Assembly: GCA_016191785.1 (NCBI GenBank)
Contig: JACPVJ010000055.1
Span: 51,242 to 115,241, forward strand
DNA: 64,000 nt
Direction of reading: 5' to 3'
Origin: Myxococcales bacterium
GTDB taxonomy: Bacteria > Myxococcota_A > Polyangia > Polyangiales > Polyangiaceae
The notes beneath the pieces were generated by a model. That model was not told the origin of the DNA and did not search any database. It saw only the letters and a program-made list of their open reading frames with translations. The position numbers and the translations under genes were made by a program. Below, piece after piece: positions 45,047 to 54,251 of this stretch (positions are counted from its first letter, which is position 1; each line of letters opens with the position of its first letter).

Positions 45047-46524
45047 TCATGAAGCAGAAATTCTGGTTGGTCGCGGCGCTCGTCGCCGCACTCGGGTGCG
45101 CGGTCGGAACGGACGGGCAAGGCGAGGGCAAGGGCGGCACGCCGAGCAGTGGCGGCGCCGCTGCAGCGGACTGCAAGGCGCCGGGCTGCGACCTGTGCGG
45201 CAGTTGCTACCAGCGCTGCCTGTGCGAGACCAACGACGCCGCGACCTGCCTCGCCGCCTGCGGCAGCTCCGGCAGCGGCGGCACCACCGTGGGCAGCGGC
45301 GGAGGTTCGTCCTCGGGTGGGGGCACCTCCAGCGGCGGCGCTCCCGGAGGCGGCGGCGTCAGCGCGGGCGGCGGCGGCTCGCCGGGTGGCGGCGGCTCGC
45401 CGGGCGGCGGCGGCTCATCCGGCGGCGGCGGCTCGGCGGGCGGTGGGGGTACGAGCAGCGGCGCCGACTGCTGCAAAGCCCAGACCAGCGCAGGCTGTGG
45501 CGACTCGACGATCGAATCCTGCGTTTGCGCGAAGGACGACTACTGCTGCAAGACCGAGTGGGATGGCCTGTGCGTCAGTGAGGTGCAGAAGTTCGGCTGC
45601 GGCTCCTGCTCGGGCGGCACCGGCGGAACGGGCGGTGGCGGCGGGTCATCCGGTGGCGGCGGCTCACCCGGCGGCGGCGGCTCACCCGGTGGGGGTGGCA
45701 GTGCGGGCAGCGGTGGCTCCGGCGGCACTGGCGGCTCGGGCGGTGCCGGCGGCTCGGGTGGCTCCGGCGGCTTCCCGACGGGCGCGGTGGTCTGGAAGAC
45801 CTTCCCGGAGCAGCACACCAGCTCGAACGCTGGCTGGAGCAGCTACATGACGGACGTGATCCGCCACCTGCCGCTCTCGTACGGAAACACGTACTACGAC
45901 AGCGACAAGGTGACGTACGTCCACGAGACGACTCACGGCATCAACGCCCATTTACGCAACAACTTCAACGACACGGGGAAGAAGGCGAATGCCTTCTACG
46001 TGGGCGGGAACAAGTTCGCGGTGGTCGTCGAGCCGAAGATGATGAAGAGCGACGCCAACCCGTACGTGCCCCAGAGCCTGCGAGAGAGCCGCTACAACCT
46101 CTACCTCCAGGGCTCGACCGACTGGAACGACACCCCCCTGTACCTGTGGGACGAGTGGGTGGCCTACACCAACGGCACCGAAGCCGGCGTGAACCTGGTC
46201 AAAGAAGGCAAGTGGAACACCGGTTGGCGTGACTCGTTCGGCTCCCTCGAATTCACGGTCTACGCCCTCGCGGTGGGGATGGCCGCCGAGGTGAAGGACC
46301 CGACCTATTTCACGACCTACGCCCAGTTCCGCGAGTTCTTGAAGTGGAACGCGGAGCGGGCGATGGCGCTCTACCAGCAGACCAAGGGCATGACCGAGTT
46401 CAAGTGGGACAAGATGGACCAGTACTACGCGAAGATGCAGACCGGCTCGGACGGCGCTCAGCTCCGCGCTTGGGTCAAGAAGACCTACGGCGAGGCGTGG
46501 GCGAAGAACGTGATGGGTTTCTGA
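45043..46524 (+). CDS. Gly/Cys-rich lipoprotein with HExxH peptidase-like domain
   Basis: The 493-residue protein has a lipobox AALGC (Cys19). An eight-Cys module (44-73) is followed by a Gly/Ser linker. A second Cys-rich block (C-C-x4-G-C, then CVCAKDDYCCKTEWDGLCV) and another Gly-rich linker (about 190-245) precede a C-terminal domain of ~245 residues. That domain carries HETTHGINAH (His294, Glu295, His298), a zincin site, and further on WDEWVAY, whose Glu could be the third ligand of a gluzincin. I do not recognise the family. It is probably a surface-anchored metalloprotease. The start overlaps the PEGA gene by four bases. Confidence 0.85.
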   Translation: MIMKQKFWLVAALVAALGCAVGTDGQGEGKGGTPSSGGAAAADCKAPGCDLCGSCYQRCLCETNDAATCLAACGSSGSGGTTVGSGGGSSSGGGTSSGGAPGGGGVSAGGGGSPGGGGSPGGGGSSGGGGSAGGGGTSSGADCCKAQTSAGCGDSTIESCVCAKDDYCCKTEWDGLCVSEVQKFGCGSCSGGTGGTGGGGGSSGGGGSPGGGGSPGGGGSAGSGGSGGTGGSGGAGGSGGSGGFPTGAVVWKTFPEQHTSSNAGWSSYMTDVIRHLPLSYGNTYYDSDKVTYVHETTHGINAHLRNNFNDTGKKANAFYVGGNKFAVVVEPKMMKSDANPYVPQSLRESRYNLYLQGSTDWNDTPLYLWDEWVAYTNGTEAGVNLVKEGKWNTGWRDSFGSLEFTVYALAVGMAAEVKDPTYFTTYAQFREFLKWNAERAMALYQQTKGMTEFKWDKMDQYYAKMQTGSDGAQLRAWVKKTYGEAWAKNVMGF

Positions 46525-46561
46525 TGCAAGCGTCCCAAGCTCCGGTGTCCATGTGGGTGCG

Positions 46562-47248
46562 ATGTCCACGCGCACCCGGGTTGGAGCTTGGTTCTTGCTG
46601 CTCTCGGCCTGGGCCTGCGGGGGCAGCCCCGAGCCGGCCGACGACGACGACTGCATCCCCAACCAGTCGGTCGCGTGCACCTGCCCGAGCGGCGGCGTCG
46701 GGGTCAAAGAGTGCGCGACGGACGGGACCGGCTACGGGGAGTGCACGCAGTGCAAGGAGCCCGTCGAGGGGTGCTCGCATGAACCGGACTGCAACGGCTG
46801 CACGTCGTGCTTCGACTCCTGCGTCTGCCAGGGCGGCGACGCCAAGACCTGCCTGAAGTCCTGCGCGGGCTCGGCGGGGGGCGGCGGCGGCGGTGGCAGT
46901 TCGGGCGGCGGCGGATACTCCGGAGGGGGCAGCGGCGGCACCTCCGGCGGCGGCGGGTATTCCGGCGGCGGCAGCGGCGGCACCTCGGGCGGCGGCGGGG
47001 CCGGCGGCGGCGGCCTCGATTGTTCCGGCTGCGTCTCCCAGAGCTGCGGCTCCGAGCTCTCGGGGTGCTCGCAGACGTCGGGTTGCATGGAGCTCGTGCA
47101 GTGCGCCGATCAGAGCGGTTGCTCGATGAGCGACTACGGCTGCCTGCTGATGGGGTGCGGGGTCTACATGGTCAACTTCAAAGCAGTGCCCGCGGCGGTG
47201 TCCCTCGGGAACTGCGCCGCCTCGGCCTGTGCCGCCGAGTGCTCGTAG
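46562..47248 (+). CDS. Gly/Cys-rich lipoprotein without enzymatic domain
   Basis: The ATG at 46562 gives 228 residues with the lipobox SAWAC (Cys19); a GTG three codons earlier is possible. It contains two Cys modules in a row: residues 31-64, shared with the next gene, and residues 71-101, the eight-Cys module shared with the two preceding exported proteins. Two nearly identical GGGGYSGGGSGGTS repeats follow, then a C-terminal Cys-rich block with ~14 Cys. No catalytic motif is visible. It looks like a surface scaffold or ligand-binding protein. Confidence 0.85.
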   Translation: MSTRTRVGAWFLLLSAWACGGSPEPADDDDCIPNQSVACTCPSGGVGVKECATDGTGYGECTQCKEPVEGCSHEPDCNGCTSCFDSCVCQGGDAKTCLKSCAGSAGGGGGGGSSGGGGYSGGGSGGTSGGGGYSGGGSGGTSGGGGAGGGGLDCSGCVSQSCGSELSGCSQTSGCMELVQCADQSGCSMSDYGCLLMGCGVYMVNFKAVPAAVSLGNCAASACAAECS

Positions 47249-47260
47249 CCCGGAGGAAAA

Positions 47261-49051
47261 ATGTCCCGCGCCCTCGTACGAATCGTCGCGCTCCTGGTCG
47301 CAGCCGGCTGCGGCGTCGACCCCACCGCGGCCGACGATCAGAAGGTCTGCGCCCCAGGGATCCAGGTGTCGTGCGCGTGCCCGGGCGGTGAGCTCGGCGC
47401 TCAGAGCTGCAGCGCGGACGGGATGGCGTACACCAAGTGCGACTGCATCGTGAGCGGGGTCGGCGGGAGCACCGCTGGCGGCGGCAACGGCGGCTTCGGC
47501 AACGCGCCCGGCGACGGCGGGGCGCCCAGCGGCGGGTCGAGCGGGGGTGGCGGCGTCCCGGGGGGCGGCTCGAGCGGCGGCGGCTCGGGCGGTGGCGGCT
47601 CGAGTGGTGGCGGAAGCGGAGGCGCCGGTGGCGCCAGCGGAGGTGGCGGTGGCTGGGGCGGTGGCGGCGGCTGGGGTGGCGGGTCGTTTGGTCCCGTTGG
47701 CGACTACGCAGGCAGCGTCGCCATCCAGGAAATCGCGCTGTATCAGGCGGTGAAGATCTCGCTGATGAAGGGCGGCCAAGAGGTCGCGCAGAAGAACGCT
47801 CCGGTCGTCGCCGGCCGGCCGGCGTTCGTGCGCGTGTTCGTGGCGCCGGCGAGCGGTTTCTCGAACCGCAAGCTCACGGCGAAGCTCGACTTGACCTCGT
47901 CGGATCCGAAGGTGAAGCCGCAGACGGTGAGCCTGGACGTGAACGCCGCCTCCACCGACGGCAACCTGGGCAGCACCTTCAACTTCCTGATCCCGCCCGA
48001 ACAGGTCACCACCGATCTCAAGCTCACGGCCTCGATCCACGAGCCCTCGGGCGCGAGTGTGGGGACCGTCCAATCGATGGTGAGGTGGCCGGCTCAGAAC
48101 GGCATGAACGTCGGCGCAGACACCTCGGGGATCATGCGGGTCAAGTTCGTCCCGTTCAAATACATGAGCGACGGCTCGGGGCGCCTGCCCGACACTTCGA
48201 CCGAGCAGATGCAGCGTTACCACGACGTGCTGTTCGCGATGTACCCGGCCACCAAGGTGGAGGTCTCGCTCCGCGACCCGGTCGACTACAAGTCGTACGT
48301 CAGCGCGGGCTCGGGCTGGTCCACCTGGCTCGATACGCTGTGCGACCTTCGCACCAGCGACGGGGCCGACTCCAAGACGTTCTACTTCGGCATCATGGCG
48401 CCCTCCGCCAGCTGGAGCGCGTACGGCGGCGGCATCGCGGGCCTGGGCTACGTGCCGGACGCCACCGACAAGTACTCGCGCTGCGCCGTGGGCCTGGGCT
48501 TCAAGGGCGCCGATCCCGACGGGTTCATCATGGCCCACGAGATCGGTCACACCCACGGTCGCCCCCACGCGCCGTGCGGCGTCTCGGGGGAAGCCTTCCC
48601 CTATGCCGGCGCGACGATCGGCGCCTGGGGCTACAGCCTGATCAGCCAGAAGCTGAAAGAGCCGAGCGGGTTCCGCGACGTCATGAGCTACTGCGACCCG
48701 CAGTGGATCAGCGACGTGAACTACGGCAAGTTGTTCAAGCGCATCAAGTGGGTCAACGCGAACTACTACGAGGTCGAGGGCACCCCCGCCAAGTGGCGCA
48801 AGTTGCTGGTCGATCCGAACGGCACGCTGTCCTGGGGTCGCAGCGTCACCTTCACTCGCACCCCCAGCGGGCAGAAACGCCGAATCCACGTGCTGGACGC
48901 GAGCGGCAATCGGGTCGACGAGTCCGACGGCTGGTTCGTCCCGACCAGCGAGGATCCCGCCGGAACGCTGTTCGTCCCCGAGCCGAGACCCGGCGCCGTG
49001 GCCATCGCGCCCGACGGCCTGCCCGCGGTGATGCTCGATCCTTCAGGCTGA
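47261..49051 (+). CDS. Lipoprotein with metzincin-like zinc protease domain
   Basis: The 596-residue protein has a lipobox VAAGC (Cys17) and a Cys module (30-62) like that of the preceding protein. A Gly/Ser/Trp linker (about 65-145) is followed by an all-beta domain (about 150-290) and a C-terminal peptidase domain. The zinc site is HEIGHTHGRPHAPCG, matching HExxHxxGxxH, with a plausible Met-turn in VMSYCDP. The arrangement resembles M66-like or related myxobacterial metalloproteases, probably active at the cell surface or after release. It starts 12 bases after the previous gene. Confidence 0.88.
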   Translation: MSRALVRIVALLVAAGCGVDPTAADDQKVCAPGIQVSCACPGGELGAQSCSADGMAYTKCDCIVSGVGGSTAGGGNGGFGNAPGDGGAPSGGSSGGGGVPGGGSSGGGSGGGGSSGGGSGGAGGASGGGGGWGGGGGWGGGSFGPVGDYAGSVAIQEIALYQAVKISLMKGGQEVAQKNAPVVAGRPAFVRVFVAPASGFSNRKLTAKLDLTSSDPKVKPQTVSLDVNAASTDGNLGSTFNFLIPPEQVTTDLKLTASIHEPSGASVGTVQSMVRWPAQNGMNVGADTSGIMRVKFVPFKYMSDGSGRLPDTSTEQMQRYHDVLFAMYPATKVEVSLRDPVDYKSYVSAGSGWSTWLDTLCDLRTSDGADSKTFYFGIMAPSASWSAYGGGIAGLGYVPDATDKYSRCAVGLGFKGADPDGFIMAHEIGHTHGRPHAPCGVSGEAFPYAGATIGAWGYSLISQKLKEPSGFRDVMSYCDPQWISDVNYGKLFKRIKWVNANYYEVEGTPAKWRKLLVDPNGTLSWGRSVTFTRTPSGQKRRIHVLDASGNRVDESDGWFVPTSEDPAGTLFVPEPRPGAVAIAPDGLPAVMLDPSG

Positions 49052-49066
49052 GCTATTCTCCGGGGC

Positions 49067-50017
49067 GTGAAGCGGGTCTTGATCGGGCTAGGTGTGATCG
49101 CGGTGTGGGGTTGTTCCAGTGCGACCGGCAGCGGCGGCACCGGCACCGGCGGCGGCTCGGGGTCGGGCGGCATGAACCTCGGCGGCGGGGGCTCCGGCAA
49201 CAGCGGCGGCGGGGGCTCGGGCGGCATGAACGTGGGCGGCTCGGGCAACAGCGGCGGCGGCGGCGGCGGCAGCGCGTGCTCGCTCGAGTCGCAGTTCGTC
49301 TACGTGCTCGACTCGGACGCCAAGCTCTACAAGTTCGATCCCCCCGCGCTGACCTTCACCGCCATCGGGACGCTCAACTGCCCGGCCGGCTTCTTGGACA
49401 CGCCGTTCTCGATGGCGGTAGACCGCAACGCCAACGCCTGGGTGGTCTACACCGACGGCTCGCTGTTCAAGGTCGACACCAAGACGGCAGCCTGCTCAGC
49501 CACCGGGTTCCAGCCCGGGCAAGCCGGGTTCGTCACCTTCGGGATGGGCTTCTCCACCGAGGGCGCCGGGAGCAGCAAGGACACGCTCTTCGTCAGTGAC
49601 TCGGACATGGGCGGGACCACCAAGGGCCTGGCCACGATCGACACTCAGTCGCTGGTGCTCACTCCCATCGGCATGTACGACCAGATGAACGCCCGTGCCG
49701 AGCTCACCGGCACCGGTGACGGCAAGCTGTACGGCGCGTTCGAGGGCTCACCCTACGTGGTAGCGCAGATCGACAAGAGCCAAGCCAAGATCCTCTCGCA
49801 AGCCCCGCAAAATCAGGTGCAGTACCCGCCCGGGGGCTCGAACTTCGCCTTCGCGTTCTGGGGCGGTAGCTTCTGGTTGTTCGTCGGCCCAGGCACCTCC
49901 ACCGACGTCTTTCAGTACGACCCGCAAGCGGGCACCACCATCAAGAAGAAGTCCGAGTCCTTCGCCATCGTGGGCGCCGGCGTCAGCACCTGCGCTCCCA
50001 TCAAGCCCCCGAAGTGA
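49067..50017 (+). CDS. Gly-rich lipoprotein with propeller-like domain
   Basis: The GTG start gives 316 residues with a lipobox AVWGC (Cys16). A Gly/Ser/Asn linker (about 18-68) contains repeated GGMNxGG-type units. The C-terminal ~245 residues look like a small beta-propeller (VYVLDSDAKLYKFDP, SMAVDRNANAWVVYTDG, DTLFVSDSD). Function unknown. It is the last of four consecutive lipoproteins of similar design and lies nine bases before the DctP-like gene. Confidence 0.83.
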   Translation: MKRVLIGLGVIAVWGCSSATGSGGTGTGGGSGSGGMNLGGGGSGNSGGGGSGGMNVGGSGNSGGGGGGSACSLESQFVYVLDSDAKLYKFDPPALTFTAIGTLNCPAGFLDTPFSMAVDRNANAWVVYTDGSLFKVDTKTAACSATGFQPGQAGFVTFGMGFSTEGAGSSKDTLFVSDSDMGGTTKGLATIDTQSLVLTPIGMYDQMNARAELTGTGDGKLYGAFEGSPYVVAQIDKSQAKILSQAPQNQVQYPPGGSNFAFAFWGGSFWLFVGPGTSTDVFQYDPQAGTTIKKKSESFAIVGAGVSTCAPIKPPK

Positions 50018-50026
50018 GGAAGAACC

Positions 50027-51019
50027 ATGCGCCCCACGATCGCCGCCGCTCTGTTCCTCTCTCTCTTCGCCGCGGCCACACCGAGCCGGGCCGAGACCCA
50101 CAAGCTGCGAGTGGCCACCCTCGCGCCCAAGAGCTCGGCCTGGGGCAAGGTGTTCAAGGTCTGGCAGAAGGCCTTGTCGCAGAAGAGCGGCGGGCAGCTC
50201 GAGCTCGAGGTCTACTACAACGCGTCGCAGGGCAACGAAGACACCATGGTCTCGAAGATGAAGACCGGGTCCCTCGACGGCGGGGCGCTCACCTCGATGG
50301 GCATGTCGCGCATCACCAAAGACGTGATGGTGCTCCAGCTGCCGGGGGTGGTCGACTCGTGGGACGTGCTCGACAAGGTGCGCGCCGATCTCGCGCCCGA
50401 TCTCGAGAAGCGCTTCGAGGCGGAGGGCTTCCAGGTCGTCGGCTGGGGCGACCTCGGCCTCGTGCGCCAGTGGACCCGCGGGTTCGAGCTTCGGCGCCCC
50501 AGCGATCTGAAGGGCCGGCGCCCCCTGGTCTGGCGCAACGAGCCAATCGGCGCCGCGATCTACACCGCCATCGGCGGGGTCGTGCCCACGCCGCTCTCGC
50601 CCCCCGAGGTGCTGCCCGCCCTGCGTGCTGGCAAGGTCGAGTCCCTGAACGCGCCGGCGCTCGCCGCCGAGCAGCTGCAGTGGACTCCGTTCCTCGATCA
50701 CGTCTCGTCCACGGCCAGCGTGTGTGCGGTGGGCGGCACGGTGTTCCGCAAGAAGTCCCTGGATGACCTCCCGAAGGACCTGCAGACCATCTTCTGGGAC
50801 CTGCAGAAGCGCGCCGCCGAGGTGAACAAGAACCGAGTGCGCAAGCTCGACGCTCAGGCGTTCACCCGCATCTCGAAGAAGATGACCGTGGTCGACCTCA
50901 CGGCTGCCGACCGCGAGGAGTGGCGCAAGGTGATCGTGCCGGCGGTGAAGCAGCTCGGCCAGGGCACGCTCTCGGGCGAGCTCGTCAGCCGCGTGCTGAA
51001 GCTCACCGGCAAGGGGTGA
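50027..51019 (+). CDS. TRAP transporter DctP-family solute-binding protein, orphan
   Basis: The 330-residue protein has a Sec signal peptide cleaved after SRA (about residue 22), with no lipobox. The mature sequence follows the DctP fold: KLRVATLAPKSSAWGK, GGQLELEVYYNASQGNE, MKTGSLDGGALTSMGM and the conserved Arg region VRQWTRGFELRRPSDLKGRR. TRAP systems import carboxylates such as C4-dicarboxylates using two membrane subunits, DctQ and DctM. Neither is encoded next to it. It may work with a distant transporter or act as a sensor or ligand carrier for the array in which it sits. Ligand unknown. Confidence 0.9.
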   Translation: MRPTIAAALFLSLFAAATPSRAETHKLRVATLAPKSSAWGKVFKVWQKALSQKSGGQLELEVYYNASQGNEDTMVSKMKTGSLDGGALTSMGMSRITKDVMVLQLPGVVDSWDVLDKVRADLAPDLEKRFEAEGFQVVGWGDLGLVRQWTRGFELRRPSDLKGRRPLVWRNEPIGAAIYTAIGGVVPTPLSPPEVLPALRAGKVESLNAPALAAEQLQWTPFLDHVSSTASVCAVGGTVFRKKSLDDLPKDLQTIFWDLQKRAAEVNKNRVRKLDAQAFTRISKKMTVVDLTAADREEWRKVIVPAVKQLGQGTLSGELVSRVLKLTGKG

Positions 51020-51083
51020 GGCGAGCGCACCTGCGTCCCCGCGAACTTCGTTTTGCACTGCTCAGGCGAGTACCGTCGCGTCG

Positions 51084-51398
51084 GTGATCACCCGCGTCGG
51101 CCGCCGCGTGCTCGAGATCGGGGTGGGATTGTTCGCCTTGCTCGGCTTCGCCTACGTGCCGCTCGGCAAGAAGACCGGCCTCGAGCACGTCCTGGCCATC
51201 GTCGCCACCGGGCCGGCAAAAGAGGCCGGCGCCGAGCTGCTCGAAGCCGGCCTGAAGCTCCGGGCTCGGGTCTTCCACGGCGCCACCAGAGACGCCGGCG
51301 CCGACGCGCCGCATCCCGAGTCGCTGATGTGTGTCGAGCCGGTGGCTCGAGCCGAGCCCGAGAGCGACGCCGGCGTGGCCCCGATCATGGTGCACTGA
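51084..51398 (+). CDS. Small single-helix membrane protein, hypothetical
   Basis: The GTG start gives 104 residues with one membrane helix (about 10-27) and a polar outer tail. No motif is recognised. It ends two bases before the convergent fdx stop. Codon usage is in line with its neighbours, so it is probably real, but support is modest. A lone ORF of this length could be chance in DNA this GC-rich. Confidence 0.5.
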   Translation: MITRVGRRVLEIGVGLFALLGFAYVPLGKKTGLEHVLAIVATGPAKEAGAELLEAGLKLRARVFHGATRDAGADAPHPESLMCVEPVARAEPESDAGVAPIMVH

Positions 51399-51399
51399 G

Positions 51400-51744
51400 C
51401 TAGCCCGGCCGCGGCTCGCCCGGGTGCTCGTTGTAGTAGGCGTCCAGGCTCTCGTCACTGATGCGCACCTCGACCACGCCTTCCTTCACGATCTTCGACT
51501 GGCAGCCGAGTCGCGAGCTCATGCGCACGTCGAAGGCCTTGTCGAGGATGTCTTCTTCGGCCTCTTCGGCGTCGCTCAAGAGTTCGGCGCCCTTCTCGAC
51601 GTAGACGTGGCAGGTCGAGCACGCGCACACTCCGCCGCAAGCCGAGCCCTCGGGCGCGTGAGCCTTCTGTGCCGCCGCGAGCACGGTTGTGCCGAGGGGG
51701 ACTTCGACCTCGATGCCCTGATCGATGAACCGGATCTTCGGCAT
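51400..51744 (-). CDS. fdx: ISC-type [2Fe-2S] ferredoxin
   Basis: The ATG at 51744 gives 114 residues, family length. Cluster ligands are in SACGGVCACSTC (C-x5-C-x2-C) and LGCQS, matching vertebrate-type/ISC ferredoxins that supply electrons for Fe-S assembly. Its start overlaps the hscA stop by one base (TGATG). It is the last gene of the isc operon. An upstream open frame extends into hscA as a shadow. Confidence 0.95.
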   Translation of the reverse strand: MPKIRFIDQGIEVEVPLGTTVLAAAQKAHAPEGSACGGVCACSTCHVYVEKGAELLSDAEEAEEDILDKAFDVRMSSRLGCQSKIVKEGVVEVRISDESLDAYYNEHPGEPRPG

Positions 51745-53678
51745 CAGGTCTCCTTCTGGGGGAGGGCGCCGTGCTCGATCAGGTGAGCCTCGACGCCGCG
51801 TGCGTGGGCCACCGACTCGCCGATCGCCTCGACGCTCTTTCCGGCGATCGCCGACTGGATCGCGCGGTCCATGCGCCGCCCGGACCACTCGTGGGTCGCG
51901 GCGTCGAGCCCGTCGATGCCGAGCTGCACCGAAGCGACCCGTTCTGCGCCGTCGATCGCGCGCTCGAGGGCGCCCAGCGCCTGTTCGACCCGAGCCCGCT
52001 CAGCGGGGTCGAGCAGGTCCGCGTCGGCCGCCAGCGCCTTCCTGGTGGCGAGCAGCATGCGTGAGCCTTCGACCTTGGCGTCCGCCAGCCGCCGCGCCTC
52101 GAAGTCCTCTTCCCCGTGGTCCAGGGCGTCGAGCAGCATGGTCTCGACCTGCTCGTCGGTCAGACCATAGCTCGGCCGGACGTCGATCGCTTGGCGAAGG
52201 CCGGTGGTCAGCTCGCTGGCCTCGACCTTGAGCAAGTTGTTCTCGTCCACGTGGAAGGTGATCTCGAGCCGCGCCATCCCGGCGGGCAGGGGCGGGATGC
52301 CCGCCAGGGTGAAGCGCGCCAGGGACCGGCAATCTTTGGCCAGCTCGCGCTCGCCCTGCACCACGTGGATCTCGAAGCCGGTCTGGTTGTCGGCGTAGGT
52401 CGTGAAGGTGGAGCGGGCGCCGGCGGGGATGGTGGTGTTTCGCGGCAAGACCTTGTCCACGCCTCCGCCCATGGTCTCGACGCCCAGCGACAGCGGAAGC
52501 ACGTCCAAGAGCAGCACCTCGTCGCTCGATTCCGCGAGCAGCTGGGCTTGCACGGCGGCACCGTAGGCCACCACCAGATCGGGATCGATGTCGGCGAGCG
52601 GCTCCCGGCCGAACGTCTCCTCGACGAAGCTGCGCACCCGCGGCACCCGCGTCGAGCCGCCGACGAGGATCACGCCGTCGAGCGCCGCGGGCTCGACCTC
52701 TGCGTCACGCATCGCGCGCCGGCACGCGCGCCCGGTGCGCTCCAAGAGAGGCTCGATCAGCTCGTCGAAGTGCGGGCGCCGGAGATCGTAGACCACGGTG
52801 CCTCCGCCGCGCTTCGGGAGCTCGACCGCCACCTCGAGCGCCTCGGTGAGCCCGTGCTTGGCACGGCGGGCCGCGTCGAGCACCAGCGCCACCAGCTCGG
52901 GGGTCCGCGCCGCGGCCTCACTCGCGCCCATGGCCGCCAGCATCTCCTCGGCGATCCGACGATCCATGTCGTCGCCCCCGAGGGCGCTGTCACCACCGGT
53001 GCTCTTGACCTGAAACACGCCGTCCTCGAGCCGGAGGAGGGTCACGTCGAAGGTCCCTCCGCCGAGATCGTAGACCGCAAACAAGCCGTCTTGCTTCTTG
53101 TCCAGGCCGTAGGCCAAGGCTGCGGCCGTCGGCTCGTTCAAGAGCCGAAGCACCTCGAGCCCGGCGAGCCGGCCAGCGTCCCGGGTGGCCTGGCGCTGCG
53201 CGTCGTCGAAGTAGGCCGGGACGGTGATCACCGCGCCCCCGAGCGCGCCCAGCTGATCCTGAGCGCTCTGCTTCAGGCTCTTCAAGATCTCGGCGCTGAC
53301 CTCCACCGGCGTGACGACCCGCGAGCCGACGTCGAAGCGCACCACCCTCGCCTCGTCTGGCGTGCTCGGCGGGGCGAGACGGTGCGCTGCCAAGCGCTGG
53401 GTCTCGGGGTCGTCGGCGCCCCGCCCCATGAAACGCTTCACGCTGGCGAGGGTCCGCTCGGGGTGCAGCGAGGCATACGCCTTGGCCGACGCGCCCACGA
53501 TCACGCTTCCGTGATCACCGTAGTACACGACGCTCGGCAAGAGCGCCGAGCCGTCGCAGGTCGTCAGCGCGACGGGGCGCTCGTCGCGAACGTGTGCCAC
53601 GATGCTGTTGGTGGTCCCCAGATCGATGCCGATGGGCTTCGGCGGGGCCTTGGGGTCGAAGATGTCGAGCAGCACCAT
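51744..53678 (-). CDS. hscA: Fe-S assembly chaperone HscA (Hsp70 family)
   Basis: HscA is the specialised Hsp70 that binds the IscU LPPVK motif and drives cluster transfer using ATP. The 644-residue product has [24 protein letters not shown], the ATPase [12 protein letters not shown] and [11 protein letters not shown], then a shortened substrate domain beginning [19 protein letters not shown]. The length is between HscA (~616) and DnaK (~640). The HscB gene two bases upstream and fdx downstream identify it as HscA, not DnaK. Confidence 0.95.
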   Translation of the reverse strand: MVLLDIFDPKAPPKPIGIDLGTTNSIVAHVRDERPVALTTCDGSALLPSVVYYGDHGSVIVGASAKAYASLHPERTLASVKRFMGRGADDPETQRLAAHRLAPPSTPDEARVVRFDVGSRVVTPVEVSAEILKSLKQSAQDQLGALGGAVITVPAYFDDAQRQATRDAGRLAGLEVLRLLNEPTAAALAYGLDKKQDGLFAVYDLGGGTFDVTLLRLEDGVFQVKSTGGDSALGGDDMDRRIAEEMLAAMGASEAAARTPELVALVLDAARRAKHGLTEALEVAVELPKRGGGTVVYDLRRPHFDELIEPLLERTGRACRRAMRDAEVEPAALDGVILVGGSTRVPRVRSFVEETFGREPLADIDPDLVVAYGAAVQAQLLAESSDEVLLLDVLPLSLGVETMGGGVDKVLPRNTTIPAGARSTFTTYADNQTGFEIHVVQGERELAKDCRSLARFTLAGIPPLPAGMARLEITFHVDENNLLKVEASELTTGLRQAIDVRPSYGLTDEQVETMLLDALDHGEEDFEARRLADAKVEGSRMLLATRKALAADADLLDPAERARVEQALGALERAIDGAERVASVQLGIDGLDAATHEWSGRRMDRAIQSAIAGKSVEAIGESVAHARGVEAHLIEHGALPQKET

Positions 53679-53680
53679 GA

Positions 53681-54217
53681 TCAGAACAGCTCGTCTCGAA
53701 GCATCGTGGCCTCGTCCAGGAAGCGCTGGCAGTAGCGCAGCTCGCCGAGCCGCGAGAGCAGAGCAGCGGCGTGCACGCTCGCGCCACCGTTTGCCGCCGC
53801 CCGGCCAAGCTCGAGCGACAGCGCGGCGATGGCCCGAGCCTGCTCGGCCCTCATCTCGCCGACCAGCGCCTCGAGCCGCGCCTCGTTCCGCTCTCGCCCC
53901 GCCTGTGCGAGCGCCTCTCGCTGCTCCATCACGTGCATCAGAAAAGCCGGGTCGGGCTTCGGCTCCCGTCCCTCTTCCACCTCGACGCCCAGTCGACGCA
54001 AGAGGGCCTCGCCCCTCCGGATGGGGTCCTTCAAGGTGCGCCAGGCCTCGTTCACCTCGATGGCCTTGCCCAGCGCCGCGCGGCGGTCGGCCGGGGTGCT
54101 CTGGCTGTGGCGATCGGGGTGCAGCGCGCGGCTCAGGTCGCGATGACGCCGCTCGGCCTCGGCCAGGTCGAGATCGAACGCGGGCTCCAGGCCCAAGGTC
54201 GCGAACGGATCCAGCAT
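53681..54217 (-). CDS. hscB: Fe-S assembly co-chaperone HscB (J-protein)
   Basis: HscB delivers IscU to HscA and stimulates its ATPase. The 178-residue product has an N-terminal J domain with the HPD motif in ALHPDRHS, followed by a linker and a C-terminal three-helix bundle (about 85-170), the HscB layout. It lacks the N-terminal Cys-rich zinc region of some eukaryotic homologues. It is followed two bases later by hscA. Confidence 0.94.
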   Translation of the reverse strand: MLDPFATLGLEPAFDLDLAEAERRHRDLSRALHPDRHSQSTPADRRAALGKAIEVNEAWRTLKDPIRRGEALLRRLGVEVEEGREPKPDPAFLMHVMEQREALAQAGRERNEARLEALVGEMRAEQARAIAALSLELGRAAANGGASVHAAALLSRLGELRYCQRFLDEATMLRDELF

Positions 54218-54251
54218 GATGGGCAGCCGCCGGGGCGAGCTCGGCGGCCCC

